A stretch of 64,000 nt of DNA from Mesorhizobium sp. (GTDB lineage Bacteria; Pseudomonadota; Alphaproteobacteria; Rhizobiales; Rhizobiaceae): positions 2,108,001 to 2,172,000 of the forward strand of contig NZ_JAMLIG010000001.1 of assembly GCF_023954305.1 (NCBI RefSeq), written 5' to 3'. This document shows, piece after piece, positions 8,720-16,455 of this stretch. Numbering within the stretch: position 1 is the stretch's first letter; each line of letters begins with the position of its first letter. A program made the position numbers and the translations under genes. A model generated the notes under the pieces. It did no database searches. It was not told the DNA's origin and saw only the letters and a list, made by a program, of their open reading frames with translations.

Positions 8720-9058
8720 TCAGTCGCCCTTGCCGGGCTCCGGCGAGAAGAACTTCTCGAACTTGCCCGGCACGCCGTCGAATTCCTTGGCGTCGGCCGG
8801 CGGCTCGCCCTTCTGCGTGATGTTGGGCCAGACCGAAGCGTATTCCGTGTTGATCTTCAACCACTTGTCGAGTCCCGGCTCGGTGTCGGGCTTGATCGCG
8901 TCGGCAGGGCATTCCGGCTCGCACACACCGCAGTCGATACACTCGTCGGGGTGGATGACGAGCATGTTCTCGCCTTCGTAGAAACAGTCGACCGGACAGA
9001 CCTCGATGCAGTCCATGTACTTGCACTTGATGCAGTTGTCGGTGACGATATAGGTCAT
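8720..9058 (-). CDS. fdxA: 7Fe ferredoxin FdxA
   Basis: 112-residue low-potential ferredoxin with one [3Fe-4S] and one [4Fe-4S] cluster. The nine cysteines of the Azotobacter FdI pattern are visible: C9, C12, C17, C21 and C25 in the first block (CIKCKYMDCIEVCPVDC) and C40, C43, C46 and C50 in the second (CIDCGVCEPEC). The C-terminal extension PNITQKGEPPADAKEFDGVP is typical of the alphaproteobacterial form. The ATG at 9058 (MTYIVTDNC) is chosen because it gives the canonical N-terminus; the upstream in-frame extension is unrelated sequence. It acts as a cytoplasmic electron carrier. Confidence 0.95.
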   Translation of the reverse strand: MTYIVTDNCIKCKYMDCIEVCPVDCFYEGENMLVIHPDECIDCGVCEPECPADAIKPDTEPGLDKWLKINTEYASVWPNITQKGEPPADAKEFDGVPGKFEKFFSPEPGKGD

Positions 9059-9181
9059 CGGACGGGCTCCGGCGGTCTTGTAGGGCGGTGGGTAGCGAGT
9101 TTGGGATGAGCGTGCAAGGGGCGGTTTGCCGCGCGTGGCGCCCATCGGGGAATGAAATTCCAACGATTCCGGCCGGCAGTA

Positions 9182-9565
9182 TCAGTCGAGATCGTCTTGT
9201 CGCAGCCGGTCTGTCAGCCTGCGGTCGCGCTTGGTCGGGCGCCCGGTGCCCGGTTCGCGCTCGGCCGCGACGACACGCTCCTCACGCGGCGCCGGCGGCG
9301 GCGTGAGGTCATCGAAGAGGGTGCGCGCCTCTTCCGCCGGCCCGCGGCGGGTTCCGCCCGAGACGACGCGATAGACGAGGATCCTGCGCTCGAGAGCCAC
9401 CGTCACGCCGTCGCCGGGCTTCACCGTCGCCGACGGCTGGTCGATCTTGACCGAATTGATGCGCACGCCGCCCGATTGGACCAGTCTCGCTGCGAGCGAG
9501 CGGGATTTCACGACGCGCGCGAAGAACAGCCACTTGTCGATGCGCTGGCTGCCGGGCGGCGCCAT
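9182..9565 (-). CDS. S4-domain RNA-binding protein (HslR/Hsp15-like)
   Basis: 127-residue protein with an N-terminal S4 domain (QRIDKWLFFARVVKSRSLAA, then GGVRINSVKI and VKPGDGVTV, about residues 7-65) and a charged, Arg-rich tail. E. coli Hsp15 with this architecture binds stalled 50S-peptidyl-tRNA complexes. The start lies 3 bp past the helicase stop, so the two genes are almost certainly co-translated as an RNA-handling pair. Confidence 0.85.
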   Translation of the reverse strand: MAPPGSQRIDKWLFFARVVKSRSLAARLVQSGGVRINSVKIDQPSATVKPGDGVTVALERRILVYRVVSGGTRRGPAEEARTLFDDLTPPPAPREERVVAAEREPGTGRPTKRDRRLTDRLRQDDLD

Positions 9566-9568
9566 GCC

Positions 9569-12500
9569 CTACTTGCGCAGCTGATCGCGCAGCGCGGCCA
9601 GCTTGGCGAAGGGCGAATCCGGGTCGATCGGCCGCGGCTTTTCCTCGCGCGGGCGGCCCTGGTTCTCGAACTTGCGCTCGGGCCGGTCGTCACGACGCTT
9701 GCCCTCGTGGCCCTTCCCGTCCCGGCGGTTGCGATTGTCGCGGTCGCCCTCGGGGCGCGGCTTGCGCTGGAATTGCGGGTCGTCCGCGCGCCACAAAACC
9801 TTCGGTTCCTTCGGCGCGGCATCCTCGGGCTTGGCGCCGTCGCGGCCCTTGCCGCCACGGCCCCGGTCGCGGCGGCCCTGCGGCGCGCCGTCGCGCGCGC
9901 CATGGCGCTGGTTGCGGAAGCGGTTCTCGTTGCGGGCGGGCCGCCACAGCAGCACGACCTTGGGCTCCTCGAGCTCGGCCGGCGCGGTATCGGCCGCCAA
10001 CGCCTCCTGCGCGGCGGGCGGCTCGGACGGTGTTAAGGCCTCGGCCTCGGACGTCGCCTCGACGACCACCGGAGCGACAGCCTCCGCCGCGATCTCCGAC
10101 GGTTCGCCGGCAGAGATTTCTTCGATGGCAGCGCCTTCGGCCGCGGGCGCGTCGTCGACGGCCACGGGGGCGATCGCCTCGGCGGCAAGGTCGGCGCCGG
10201 AAAGAGCGGCGACGTCCATTCCCTCGACCACGGCCTGCGGCAGGTCGGCCGCCTCGGCCGAGACCGGCGCTCCTTCCGCGTCCGCCGGGACGGGCTCCGA
10301 CGTCGCATCGGCCGCGGCGGCGGCTTCGGCGGCCTTCGCCGCTTCCGCCGCTGCATGTGCTTGGGCCCTCGCCTGCGCCGCGGCCGCCGCCTCGGCGTCC
10401 TGGCGTGCGATGCGCTCGGCGACCTCGGCCTGCGGCTTCGGCTCGGCGCGATAGCCGAGGGCTTTCAGGATCTCCTCCATGTCGGTCGCGGTGGCGCCGA
10501 GGATCGACATCATCGGCGGCGTGACGAGGAAGGAGCTCCCGTCATAGGCGCCGTCCGGACGCGATGCCGCACCGGGCTTCCAGGCGAGCGCGGGACGGAT
10601 GAGATCGGCGACGCGTTCGAGGATGTCCACGCGCACGGCGCGGCGGCCGAGGATGCGGAAGCCGGCGAGCTTGTAGAATTCGCGGTCGAACTGCGGATCG
10701 ACCACGACGGAGGTGCGGCCGGTGGCGAGCGCGTTGACCGGATCGCCGAAGCCGGGCTTGTCCTTGCCGTCGTTCCTGAGCGCCCAGAGCAGCGTCAGGA
10801 GCCCGGCCGGGGCGGGTTTCAGCAGCGCCGGCAGGAAGATGTGGTAGGCGCCGAAGCGAACGCCGAGGCGCCGCAGCGCGGCCCGCGCATCCTGGTCGAG
10901 CGACTTCACCTCGTCGGCGATGTCGCGGCGGTTGACCAGTCCGAAATTCTCGACCAGCCGGTAGGCGATGCCGCGTGCGATGCCGGTGAGCTGTTCGGCA
11001 GTCTTCAGGTCGACCAGCGGCTTGAGCAGCAGTTCGATCTGCCATGCGACGAAGCGTTCGGCGCGCGCCGCGACCTTGTCGCGGGCCGGACCGGTCAACT
11101 GCTCGTCGGCAAGCAGGATGACGCGGGGCCTGAGCGCCTCCTCGCCCTCGACCAGCGTGGCGATCGGCTGGCCGAGCCAGCGCAGGGTGCCGTCGTTGGC
11201 AAGCGCCAGGTCGCCATTGGCGCAGGCCGAAAAGCGTTCGGCGCGGGTCTCGAATTCGGTCGCCAGCGCTTTCTGCGCGGCGGCGCGAACGGCTTTCGCA
11301 TCCTCGCCGCCGGCGGAACTGTCGGCGGTGAAGCGGAAGCCCTGCAACTCCCCGACGTGGTGACCCTCGACGGAGACCTCGCCCGCTTGACTGATTTCGG
11401 CTTCGAGCATCGTGTTTTCTCTAAGGCGCCTCATGAGCACGGATGTCCTGCGGTCTACGAAGCGTTTCGTCAACCGCTCATGCAGCGCGTCCGACAGTCT
11501 GTCTTCGATCTCGCGCGTTTTTTCCTGCCAGTGTGCCGGATCGGCAAGCCAGCCGGGCCGGTGGGAGACGAAGGTCCAGGTGCGGATCTGTGCAATTCGG
11601 TGGGAAAGCGTATCGATGTCGCCGTCGACGGAATCCGCGCGGCGGACCTGCTCGGCCATGTAGGCTTCGTCGACCCGGCCGCGTTCGGCGAGGTCCTGGT
11701 AGATCGAGCCGATGAGGTCGGCGTGCTGGGCCGGCGCGATGCGGCGGTAGTCGGGAAGGGCGCAGACGTCCCACAGAAGCGCGACCCGCTCGCGGGTGGT
11801 GGCGAGGTCGCGGATCATCGGATCGCGGGCCAGATAGTCGAGCGCCTTCTGGTCGACCGCCGGCAGCGCCTTCGTCAGGCCCTCGACCAGCGGCGGCGTG
11901 TCGATGGAGCGGCGAAGCGCCTCGAGGCTGGCGAAATCGAAATCGGGCGTGCGCCACTGCAGGACCCGGACGGGCTCGAACTCGTGGGCCTCGATCTTCT
12001 CGATCAGTTCCTCGTCGAACGGGATCACCTGGCCGGTGACGCCGAAGGTCCCGTCGCGGACATGGCGGCCGGCGCGGCCGGCAATCTGGCCGATCTCGGC
12101 GGCGGAGAGATCGCGGTACTGATAGCCGTCGAACTTGCGGTTCTGGGCGAAGGCGACGTGATCGACGTCGAGATTGAGGCCCATGCCGATCGCGTCGGTG
12201 GCGACGAGGAAGTCGACGTCGCCGGACTGATAGATCTCGACCTGCTTGTTGCGGGTGCGCGGGCTGAGCGCGCCGAGCACGACGGCGACGCCGCCGCGCT
12301 GGCGGCGGATCAGTTCGCCGATGGCGTAGACCTCCTCGGCCGAGAAGGCGACGATCGCCGAGCGGCGCGGCAGGCGGGTGATCTTCTTCTGGCCGGCATA
12401 GGCGAGCTGCGACATGCGCGGCCTGCCGACGACCGAGATGCCGCGCAGGATACGCTCGAGGATGCCGCGCATGGTGCCGGCGCCGAGCAGCAGCGTCTCG

Positions 12501-12889
12501 TCGCGGCCGCGCAGGTGCAGGATGCGATCGGTGAAGATGTGGCCGCGCTCGAGGTCGCCGGCGAGCTGCACCTCGTCGATGGCGACGAAGGCGGCACTGG
12601 TCTGGCGCGGAAGCGCTTCCACCGTGCAGACGGAGTAGCGCGCGCCGGGCGGCTGGATCTTCTCCTCGCCGGTAACCAGCGAGACGTTGGCGGCGCCGAC
12701 CTTGTCGGCGACCCGGCCGTAGACCTCGCGGGCGAGCAAGCGCAGCGGCAGGCCGATGATGCCGGACGGGTGCGCCACCATGCGCTCGATGGCGAGATGC
12801 GTCTTGCCGGTATTGGTCGGACCGAGGACCGCGGTGACGCCGCGGCCGGACAGGATCATCGCATCTTTCGGTCTGGGCTGGACATTCAT
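9569..12889 (-). CDS. SUV3-like ATP-dependent RNA helicase with long charged tail
   Basis: 1106 residues. The N-terminal half is a superfamily-2 helicase close to mitochondrial SUPV3L1/SUV3: Walker A GPTNTGKT at residues 23-30, a DEVQ box near 105, and QIAGRAGRH (motif VI) near 275. The C-terminal quarter is unlike the core: about 830-970 is Ala/Glu-rich low complexity and about 990-1106 is Arg/Gly/Lys/Asp-rich (RRDGKGHEGKRRDDRPERK), resembling an RNA-binding or RNase-docking tail. It precedes the S4 gene with a 3-bp gap. A role in RNA turnover is inferred from SUV3. The upstream 780 bp hold a duplicated module with an SOS-like box. The start at 12889 lacks a strong ribosome site; 12859 is an alternative. 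Confidence 0.85.
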   Translation of the reverse strand: MNVQPRPKDAMILSGRGVTAVLGPTNTGKTHLAIERMVAHPSGIIGLPLRLLAREVYGRVADKVGAANVSLVTGEEKIQPPGARYSVCTVEALPRQTSAAFVAIDEVQLAGDLERGHIFTDRILHLRGRDETLLLGAGTMRGILERILRGISVVGRPRMSQLAYAGQKKITRLPRRSAIVAFSAEEVYAIGELIRRQRGGVAVVLGALSPRTRNKQVEIYQSGDVDFLVATDAIGMGLNLDVDHVAFAQNRKFDGYQYRDLSAAEIGQIAGRAGRHVRDGTFGVTGQVIPFDEELIEKIEAHEFEPVRVLQWRTPDFDFASLEALRRSIDTPPLVEGLTKALPAVDQKALDYLARDPMIRDLATTRERVALLWDVCALPDYRRIAPAQHADLIGSIYQDLAERGRVDEAYMAEQVRRADSVDGDIDTLSHRIAQIRTWTFVSHRPGWLADPAHWQEKTREIEDRLSDALHERLTKRFVDRRTSVLMRRLRENTMLEAEISQAGEVSVEGHHVGELQGFRFTADSSAGGEDAKAVRAAAQKALATEFETRAERFSACANGDLALANDGTLRWLGQPIATLVEGEEALRPRVILLADEQLTGPARDKVAARAERFVAWQIELLLKPLVDLKTAEQLTGIARGIAYRLVENFGLVNRRDIADEVKSLDQDARAALRRLGVRFGAYHIFLPALLKPAPAGLLTLLWALRNDGKDKPGFGDPVNALATGRTSVVVDPQFDREFYKLAGFRILGRRAVRVDILERVADLIRPALAWKPGAASRPDGAYDGSSFLVTPPMMSILGATATDMEEILKALGYRAEPKPQAEVAERIARQDAEAAAAAQARAQAHAAAEAAKAAEAAAAADATSEPVPADAEGAPVSAEAADLPQAVVEGMDVAALSGADLAAEAIAPVAVDDAPAAEGAAIEEISAGEPSEIAAEAVAPVVVEATSEAEALTPSEPPAAQEALAADTAPAELEEPKVVLLWRPARNENRFRNQRHGARDGAPQGRRDRGRGGKGRDGAKPEDAAPKEPKVLWRADDPQFQRKPRPEGDRDNRNRRDGKGHEGKRRDDRPERKFENQGRPREEKPRPIDPDSPFAKLAALRDQLRK

Positions 12890-13029
12890 CGGTCAGGGAG
12901 GCCTTGGGCGCACCGTTTGAGCCTGCGCGGCACAGCCGGCGGAGGAACCGACTTTCACCCCAATATAGGCAGGCATGGGGCCGGCACAACGGCGCGGCGA
13001 TCACGATGCACGCCCGATCGATGCCGCAC

Positions 13030-13107
13030 GTTAACAACCGGAACGAGTCTGGAACGAATCAGCGACGAATCACTGACTCGATCGGATTCATGTTCTGTTC
13101 ACCGCAA
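13030..13107 (+). repeat. Duplicated 78-bp module, copy A
   Basis: GTTAAC-N15-GGAACGAATC-N36-GTTCACCGCAA. The GAATC box is followed by a second one 11 bp on (GCGACGAATCA), and here also preceded by one 11 bp before (GGAACGAGTCT), giving three GANTC-containing 11-mers in phase. Copy B has the same three anchors at exactly the same spacings, so the arrangement is not chance. The reverse strand reads GAACAGAACATGAAT, close to an alphaproteobacterial LexA box. Confidence 0.7.
13086..13100. promoter_or_regulatory. SOS (LexA)-like box
   Basis: The minus strand reads GAAC-N7-GAAT (GAACAGAACATGAAT), one base from the alphaproteobacterial LexA consensus GAAC-N7-GAAC. Copy B at the equivalent place has GAAC-N7-AAAC. 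If functional, it would most likely act on the helicase operon starting about 200 bp away. Sequence match only. Confidence 0.35.
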
Positions 13108-13310
13108 GATGTTGATTTGAATCGGCATTTTCCACCACATGCAGAATCCCCTGGACGTCCCGCGGCGGCCGGCCCGGCCCGGCGTTAACCTCTCGGCCGG
13201 GCGGCGCCGATTGGTCGTGCAGCGAGCCGGGCGTTTCCGCGCAAACTTATGAAATCCTTAGCGAAGATTAATCGGAGGTGAAGCCGCTCCGTGCCCGTGG
13301 CGCGGCCGCC

Positions 13311-13388
13311 GTTAACGATCCGGCCAAAGCCGGAACGAATCGGCGACGAATCAGCTTTTTCGCAAAGTTTCCGGTCCGTTCACCGCAA
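13311..13388 (+). repeat. Duplicated 78-bp module, copy B
   Basis: Second copy, 281 bp downstream of copy A, with GTTAAC, GGAACGAATC, GCGACGAATCA and GTTCACCGCAA at identical offsets (0, 21, 32 and 67). The segments between the anchors have diverged, which suggests that the anchors are under selection as protein-binding sites. Confidence 0.7.
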
Positions 13389-13670
13389 CATCTGGTGGCA
13401 GCCGTGCGGCACGAGGACTAACCGGCTTTGAACAGGCGCGATACAACCTATCCGATTCCCGCAGCCATTAACCTTTCTGCTCCGAAACGGCACACTGAGG
13501 TTGCCCCCGAGGGTCTTCCACAACCTTCTCTGCCGATCGAGGCACGGCCTTGCCCGATCGATCTTGCCGCAAGGGCAAAACCGTGACTCTTCTGGCGTCA
13601 GCCGCCCGGCCCTCGCGCGGCCGGCCGGCACCGTGCCGGCACATCGCGATTTGCTCCTATGGAGGGGTCC

Positions 13671-14360
13671 ATGAAAAAGCGTCTTTTCGCCGAATGTCTC
13701 GGCACGTTCTGGCTTGTCTTCGGCGGCTGCGGCAGCGCCGTGCTGGCCGCCGCGTTCCCCGATGTCGGCATCGGCCTGCTCGGCGTGTCGCTCGCGTTCG
13801 GCCTCACCGTGCTGACGATGGCCTATGCCGTCGGCGGGATTTCGGGCGGGCATTTCAATCCGGCGGTGTCCGTCGGCCTGCTGGTCGCCGGCCGCTTTCC
13901 GGCCAGGGACCTGATCCCTTACGTGATCGCCCAGCTCGTCGGCGCGGTCGTGGCGGCCGCGGTGCTCTATTTCATCGTCAGCGGCAAGGCGGATTTCGCC
14001 GGTGTCGGCGGCTTCGCGTCGAACGGCTATGGCGATGCCTCGCCCGGCAAGTTCTCCCTCGGGGCGGCGCTGGTGACCGAAATCGTCATGACCTTCATGT
14101 TCCTGATAATCATTCTCGGGGCCACCACCGGGCGCGTTCCGGCGGGCTTCGCGCCAATCGCCATCGGGCTTGCGCTGACGCTGATCCATCTCGTGTCGAT
14201 CCCGGTGACCAATACGTCGGTCAATCCCGCCCGTTCCACCGGCGTCGCGCTGTTCGCGGACGGGCCGGCTCTGGCGCAGCTCTGGCTGTTCTGGGTTGCG
14301 CCGATCCTGGGCGCGGCGATTGCCGGGGTCGTGCACAAGGCCGTCTTCGGCGACGACTGA
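13671..14360 (+). CDS. aqpZ: Aquaporin Z
   Basis: 229-residue water channel of the inner membrane. Both NPA boxes are intact (GGHFNPAVS, Asn63; TSVNPARS, about Asn185), and the second is followed by the selectivity Arg. Six hydrophobic segments and the length match AqpZ (E. coli 231). The ATG at 13671 is chosen because GGAGGGG lies directly upstream; the ATG four codons earlier overlaps that ribosome site. It is a single gene, transcribed away from the helicase. Confidence 0.94.
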   Translation: MKKRLFAECLGTFWLVFGGCGSAVLAAAFPDVGIGLLGVSLAFGLTVLTMAYAVGGISGGHFNPAVSVGLLVAGRFPARDLIPYVIAQLVGAVVAAAVLYFIVSGKADFAGVGGFASNGYGDASPGKFSLGAALVTEIVMTFMFLIIILGATTGRVPAGFAPIAIGLALTLIHLVSIPVTNTSVNPARSTGVALFADGPALAQLWLFWVAPILGAAIAGVVHKAVFGDD

Positions 14361-14445
14361 CAGGAGCGTTGGCGGTGCGGCCGTCCAAGGACTGGCGCAC
14401 CGCCACGCCGATCGGCATTATCTGTCCTCCAATAGGAGGCCGAGA

Positions 14446-15060
14446 ATGCATTTCATCACCTCGCGCGACGACCTGCGCCGCGTCTACAAGCCGGCAAGCG
14501 AGAATTCACTGCGCAAGGAGTTGAAGGCGCTCGACGGCCATTGCGTCTCCTTCATCGGCCGCAGCCCGTTCGTGCTGATCGGCACGTCGGACGGCAAGGG
14601 CCACGCCGACGTGACGCCCAAGGGCGACAGGCCGGGCTTCGTCGCCGTTCTCGACAGCCGGACGATCGCGATTCCCGACCGGCCCGGCAACAACCGCCTG
14701 GACACGCTGGAGAATCTCCTCGTCGAGCCGTCGATCGGACTGCTGTTCCTGATTCCCGGCATGGATGAGACGCTGCGTATCAACGGCAGGGCGAGGATCA
14801 CGGCCGACGATGGGCTGCGCGCCCGGTTCGAGGTCGACGGCAAGCTGCCGCAGGCGGTGATCCTGGTCGACGTCGAGGCCGCCTACATGCATTGCGCCAA
14901 GGCGTTCATGCGCTCGCAGCTGTGGCATCCGGAAACCTGGCCCGACCGCGCATCGATGCCGACGCTGGGCCAGATGCTCAAGGATCAGCTGGCGCTCGAC
15001 CAGTCGGCCCAGGCGATGGATAGCTGGCTGGACCACGCCTATGCGAAATCTATGTGGTGA
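14446..15060 (+). CDS. PPOX-class FMN flavoprotein (MSMEG_1061-type)
   Basis: 204-residue member of the pyridoxamine 5'-phosphate oxidase-like split-barrel superfamily. The pattern SPFVLIGTSDGKGHADVTPK, then IPDRPGNNRLDTLENLL and LLFLIPGMDETLRINGRA fits the FMN-dependent MSMEG_1061 family; the conserved HCAKAFMRSQLW segment lies near residue 150. The ATG has AGGAGG 7 nt upstream. The substrate of this family is not known to me. It is probably separately transcribed from aqpZ, 85 bp away. Confidence 0.82.
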   Translation: MHFITSRDDLRRVYKPASENSLRKELKALDGHCVSFIGRSPFVLIGTSDGKGHADVTPKGDRPGFVAVLDSRTIAIPDRPGNNRLDTLENLLVEPSIGLLFLIPGMDETLRINGRARITADDGLRARFEVDGKLPQAVILVDVEAAYMHCAKAFMRSQLWHPETWPDRASMPTLGQMLKDQLALDQSAQAMDSWLDHAYAKSMW

Positions 15061-15119
15061 GGAAGCATTCCGGAGCGAATGGTTGACAGCCGGTTAACCG
15101 AGCCATGCGCGCGGTGCAT

Positions 15120-15134
15120 TGCTGCACTGCAGCA
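15120..15134. promoter_or_regulatory. Palindrome upstream of DUF1127 gene (CTGC-N3-GCAG type)
   Basis: TGCTGCA-C-TGCAGCA is a perfect 7-bp inverted repeat about 100 bp upstream of the DUF1127 start. It contains CTGC-N3-GCAG, the form reported for PhaR operators in Paracoccus, and phaR is 2.8 kb away. DUF1127 genes in Brucella are instead activated by the LysR regulator VtlR, which is an alternative reader. A TTGACA at 15083-15088 may be a -35 element. Confidence 0.4.
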
Positions 15135-15231
15135 TTTCCGCATTCCCTCCACCGTCCCCATATGAGAGGCTGAACGCATACGGGAGGAACCACGCACGGG
15201 CCGAGAGGCTCTTCATGCAAGGAACCGTATC

Positions 15232-15399
15232 ATGATCCTCAACGATCTCATTTCCCGCGCCCAGCACCGCATCGAGAAGCAGCGCCGCTACAATCGGACC
15301 GTGGCCGAGATCAATTCGCTGTCGAACCGCGACCTGTCCGACATGCGCGCCGACCGCTCCGAACTGCTCTATTGGGCGCGTAAGGACATCCTGGGCTGA
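15232..15399 (+). CDS. DUF1127 small protein
   Basis: 55-residue, strongly basic protein (MILNDLISRAQHRIEKQRR) ending in the DUF1127 signature LSNRDLSDMRADRSELLYWAR. GGAAC lies close upstream of the ATG at 15232. These microproteins are abundant in Rhizobiales; a few act in phosphate, stress or sRNA-linked regulation, but the role of this one is unknown. It is monocistronic, and a palindrome in its promoter region is listed separately. Confidence 0.85.
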   Translation: MILNDLISRAQHRIEKQRRYNRTVAEINSLSNRDLSDMRADRSELLYWARKDILG

Positions 15400-15561
15400 G
15401 CCTGTAACTCGCGGCAGGTCGTCATCCTCGGGCCAGCCCTTCTGTTGGCTTTGCAAGGTCCACAGGACCCTGCAATTCGCCCGATGGGCAAACCGCCATC
15501 TCACCCCGAGGTTCTGCGCGCCTCTCTACTCCAGAAGCCTTGCCGGCCAATCGGCTACGTC

Positions 15562-15593
15562 GGTAGATCCTCGGGACAAGCCCGAGGATGACG
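15562..15593. repeat. Dispersed palindromic repeat, copy 1
   Basis: GGTAGATCCTCGG.ACAAG.CCGAGGATGACG, a 32-bp element with a perfect 7-bp hairpin (CCTCGGG-ACAAG-CCCGAGG), lies downstream of phbB. A second copy is at 52360. The two differ at only two positions, which pair with each other in the stem, so the hairpin is kept. This is a common intergenic repeat type in rhizobia. Confidence 0.7.
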
Positions 15594-15609
15594 GCATTGG
15601 CCGGATGTC

Positions 15610-16332
15610 TCAGACCATGTACTGGCCGCCATTGGCGGCGATGGTCGAGCCGGTGATGAAACCCGCATCGTCCGAAGCCAGGAACACCACGCAGCGCGCG
15701 ATTTCCGCAGGTTCGCCCAGCCGCCCGACCGGGATCTGGGCGATGATCGATTCGCGCACCTTTTCCGGCACGGCCATGACCATGTCGGTGCCGATATAGC
15801 CCGGACAGATGACGTTGACGGTGATGCCGGCCTTGGCGCCTTCCTGGGCGAGCGCCTTGGTGAAGCCGATGTCGCCGGCCTTGGCCGCCGAATAGTTCGC
15901 CTGGCCCATCTGGCCTTTCTGGCCGTTGATCGACGAGATGGTGATGACCCGGCCGAACTTGCGCTCGCGCATGCCGGTCCAGATCGGATGCGTCATGTTG
16001 AAGGCGCCGTTGAGGTTGGTGTTGATCACTTCGCTCCACTGCTCGCGCGTCATGCGGTGGAACATCGCGTCGCGCGTGATGCCCGCATTGTTGACCAGCA
16101 CCTCGACCGGGCCGAGATCGGCTTCCACCTTGGCGATGCCGGCGACGCAGGCGTCGTAGTCCGCCACCGACCATTTGTAGACCGGAATGCCGGTCTCCTT
16201 GGTGAAGGCGGCGGCCGCCTCGTCATTGCCGGCATAGTTGGCGGCAACCTTGTAGCCGGCGTCCCTGAGCGCGACCGAGATCGCCGCCCCGATGCCGCGC
16301 GAGCCGCCGGTGACAAGTGCTGTGCGTGCCAT
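15610..16332 (-). CDS. phbB: Acetoacetyl-CoA reductase (PhbB)
   Basis: 240-residue short-chain dehydrogenase that reduces acetoacetyl-CoA to (R)-3-hydroxybutyryl-CoA with NADPH, the second step of polyhydroxybutyrate synthesis. It shows TGGSRGIG near the N-terminus, NNAGI, the catalytic SSINGQKGQMGQANYSAAK and the PhaB-typical CPGYIGTDMV. The ATG at 16332 (MARTALVTGG) has GAGGAG 7 nt upstream. It follows phbA after a 120-bp gap containing a repeat, so it is probably in the same operon. Confidence 0.95.
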   Translation of the reverse strand: MARTALVTGGSRGIGAAISVALRDAGYKVAANYAGNDEAAAAFTKETGIPVYKWSVADYDACVAGIAKVEADLGPVEVLVNNAGITRDAMFHRMTREQWSEVINTNLNGAFNMTHPIWTGMRERKFGRVITISSINGQKGQMGQANYSAAKAGDIGFTKALAQEGAKAGITVNVICPGYIGTDMVMAVPEKVRESIIAQIPVGRLGEPAEIARCVVFLASDDAGFITGSTIAANGGQYMV

Positions 16333-16370
16333 GTGGTTCTCCTCCCGTTGGTCGCAGGCAAATGGGGGTG

Positions 16371-16450
16371 GCGAATGGCGACTGGGGAATTCTCCCTCTC
16401 GACGCCGTGGCAACTGTCACCCCATTCGCTATCTCCTATTCGCCATTCGG
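16371..16450. repeat. Intergenic inverted repeat between phbA and phbB
   Basis: CGAATGGCGA (16372-16381) and TCGCCATTCG (16440-16449) are perfect inverted repeats; between them are further degenerate CATTCGC/TATTCGC units. This looks like a rhizobial intergenic palindromic element lodged inside the phbA-phbB operon, where it could form a stem in the mRNA. Confidence 0.55.
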
Positions 16451-16455
16451 CCGTT

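Larger units (their letters stand above)
12890..13670. other. Long intergenic region with duplicated module
   Basis: 780 bp between the divergent helicase and aquaporin genes with no convincing coding sequence. It holds two copies of a 78-bp module (separate entries), ten GANTC sites (seven within 13045-13148), several GTTAAC/TTAACC half sites (13030, 13183, 13311, 13467) and an AT-rich stretch at 13241-13275. It is the promoter region for both genes and may be a regulatory hub. Two sequences near DnaA boxes (TTTTCCACC near 13129, CTTCCACAAC near 13514) were noted but are not convincing. Confidence 0.6.

Noticed and set aside
13040..13078. EcfG-type stress promoter (GGAAC-N16/17-CGTT)
   Set aside because: GGAAC boxes are present, but no CGTT lies at the needed distance in either module copy.
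10355..13120. 921-residue open frame opposite the helicase
   Set aside because: Antisense artefact of GC-rich codon use; the helicase frame carries all conserved motifs.
12904..13188. Possible 94-residue protein in the helicase-aqpZ gap
   Set aside because: Composition is Arg/Pro/His-rich, it has no ribosome site, and its sequence runs through the duplicated regulatory module.
12890..13670. Chromosomal replication origin
   Set aside because: GANTC sites, TTAACC half sites, an AT-rich patch and two DnaA-like boxes are present, but the boxes are imperfect and none of the usual neighbours (hemE, dnaA, parAB, maf, coaE) occurs in the window.
16371..16450. CRISPR-like repeats
   Set aside because: The short units are inverted and irregularly spaced, with no spacers of constant length and no cas genes.
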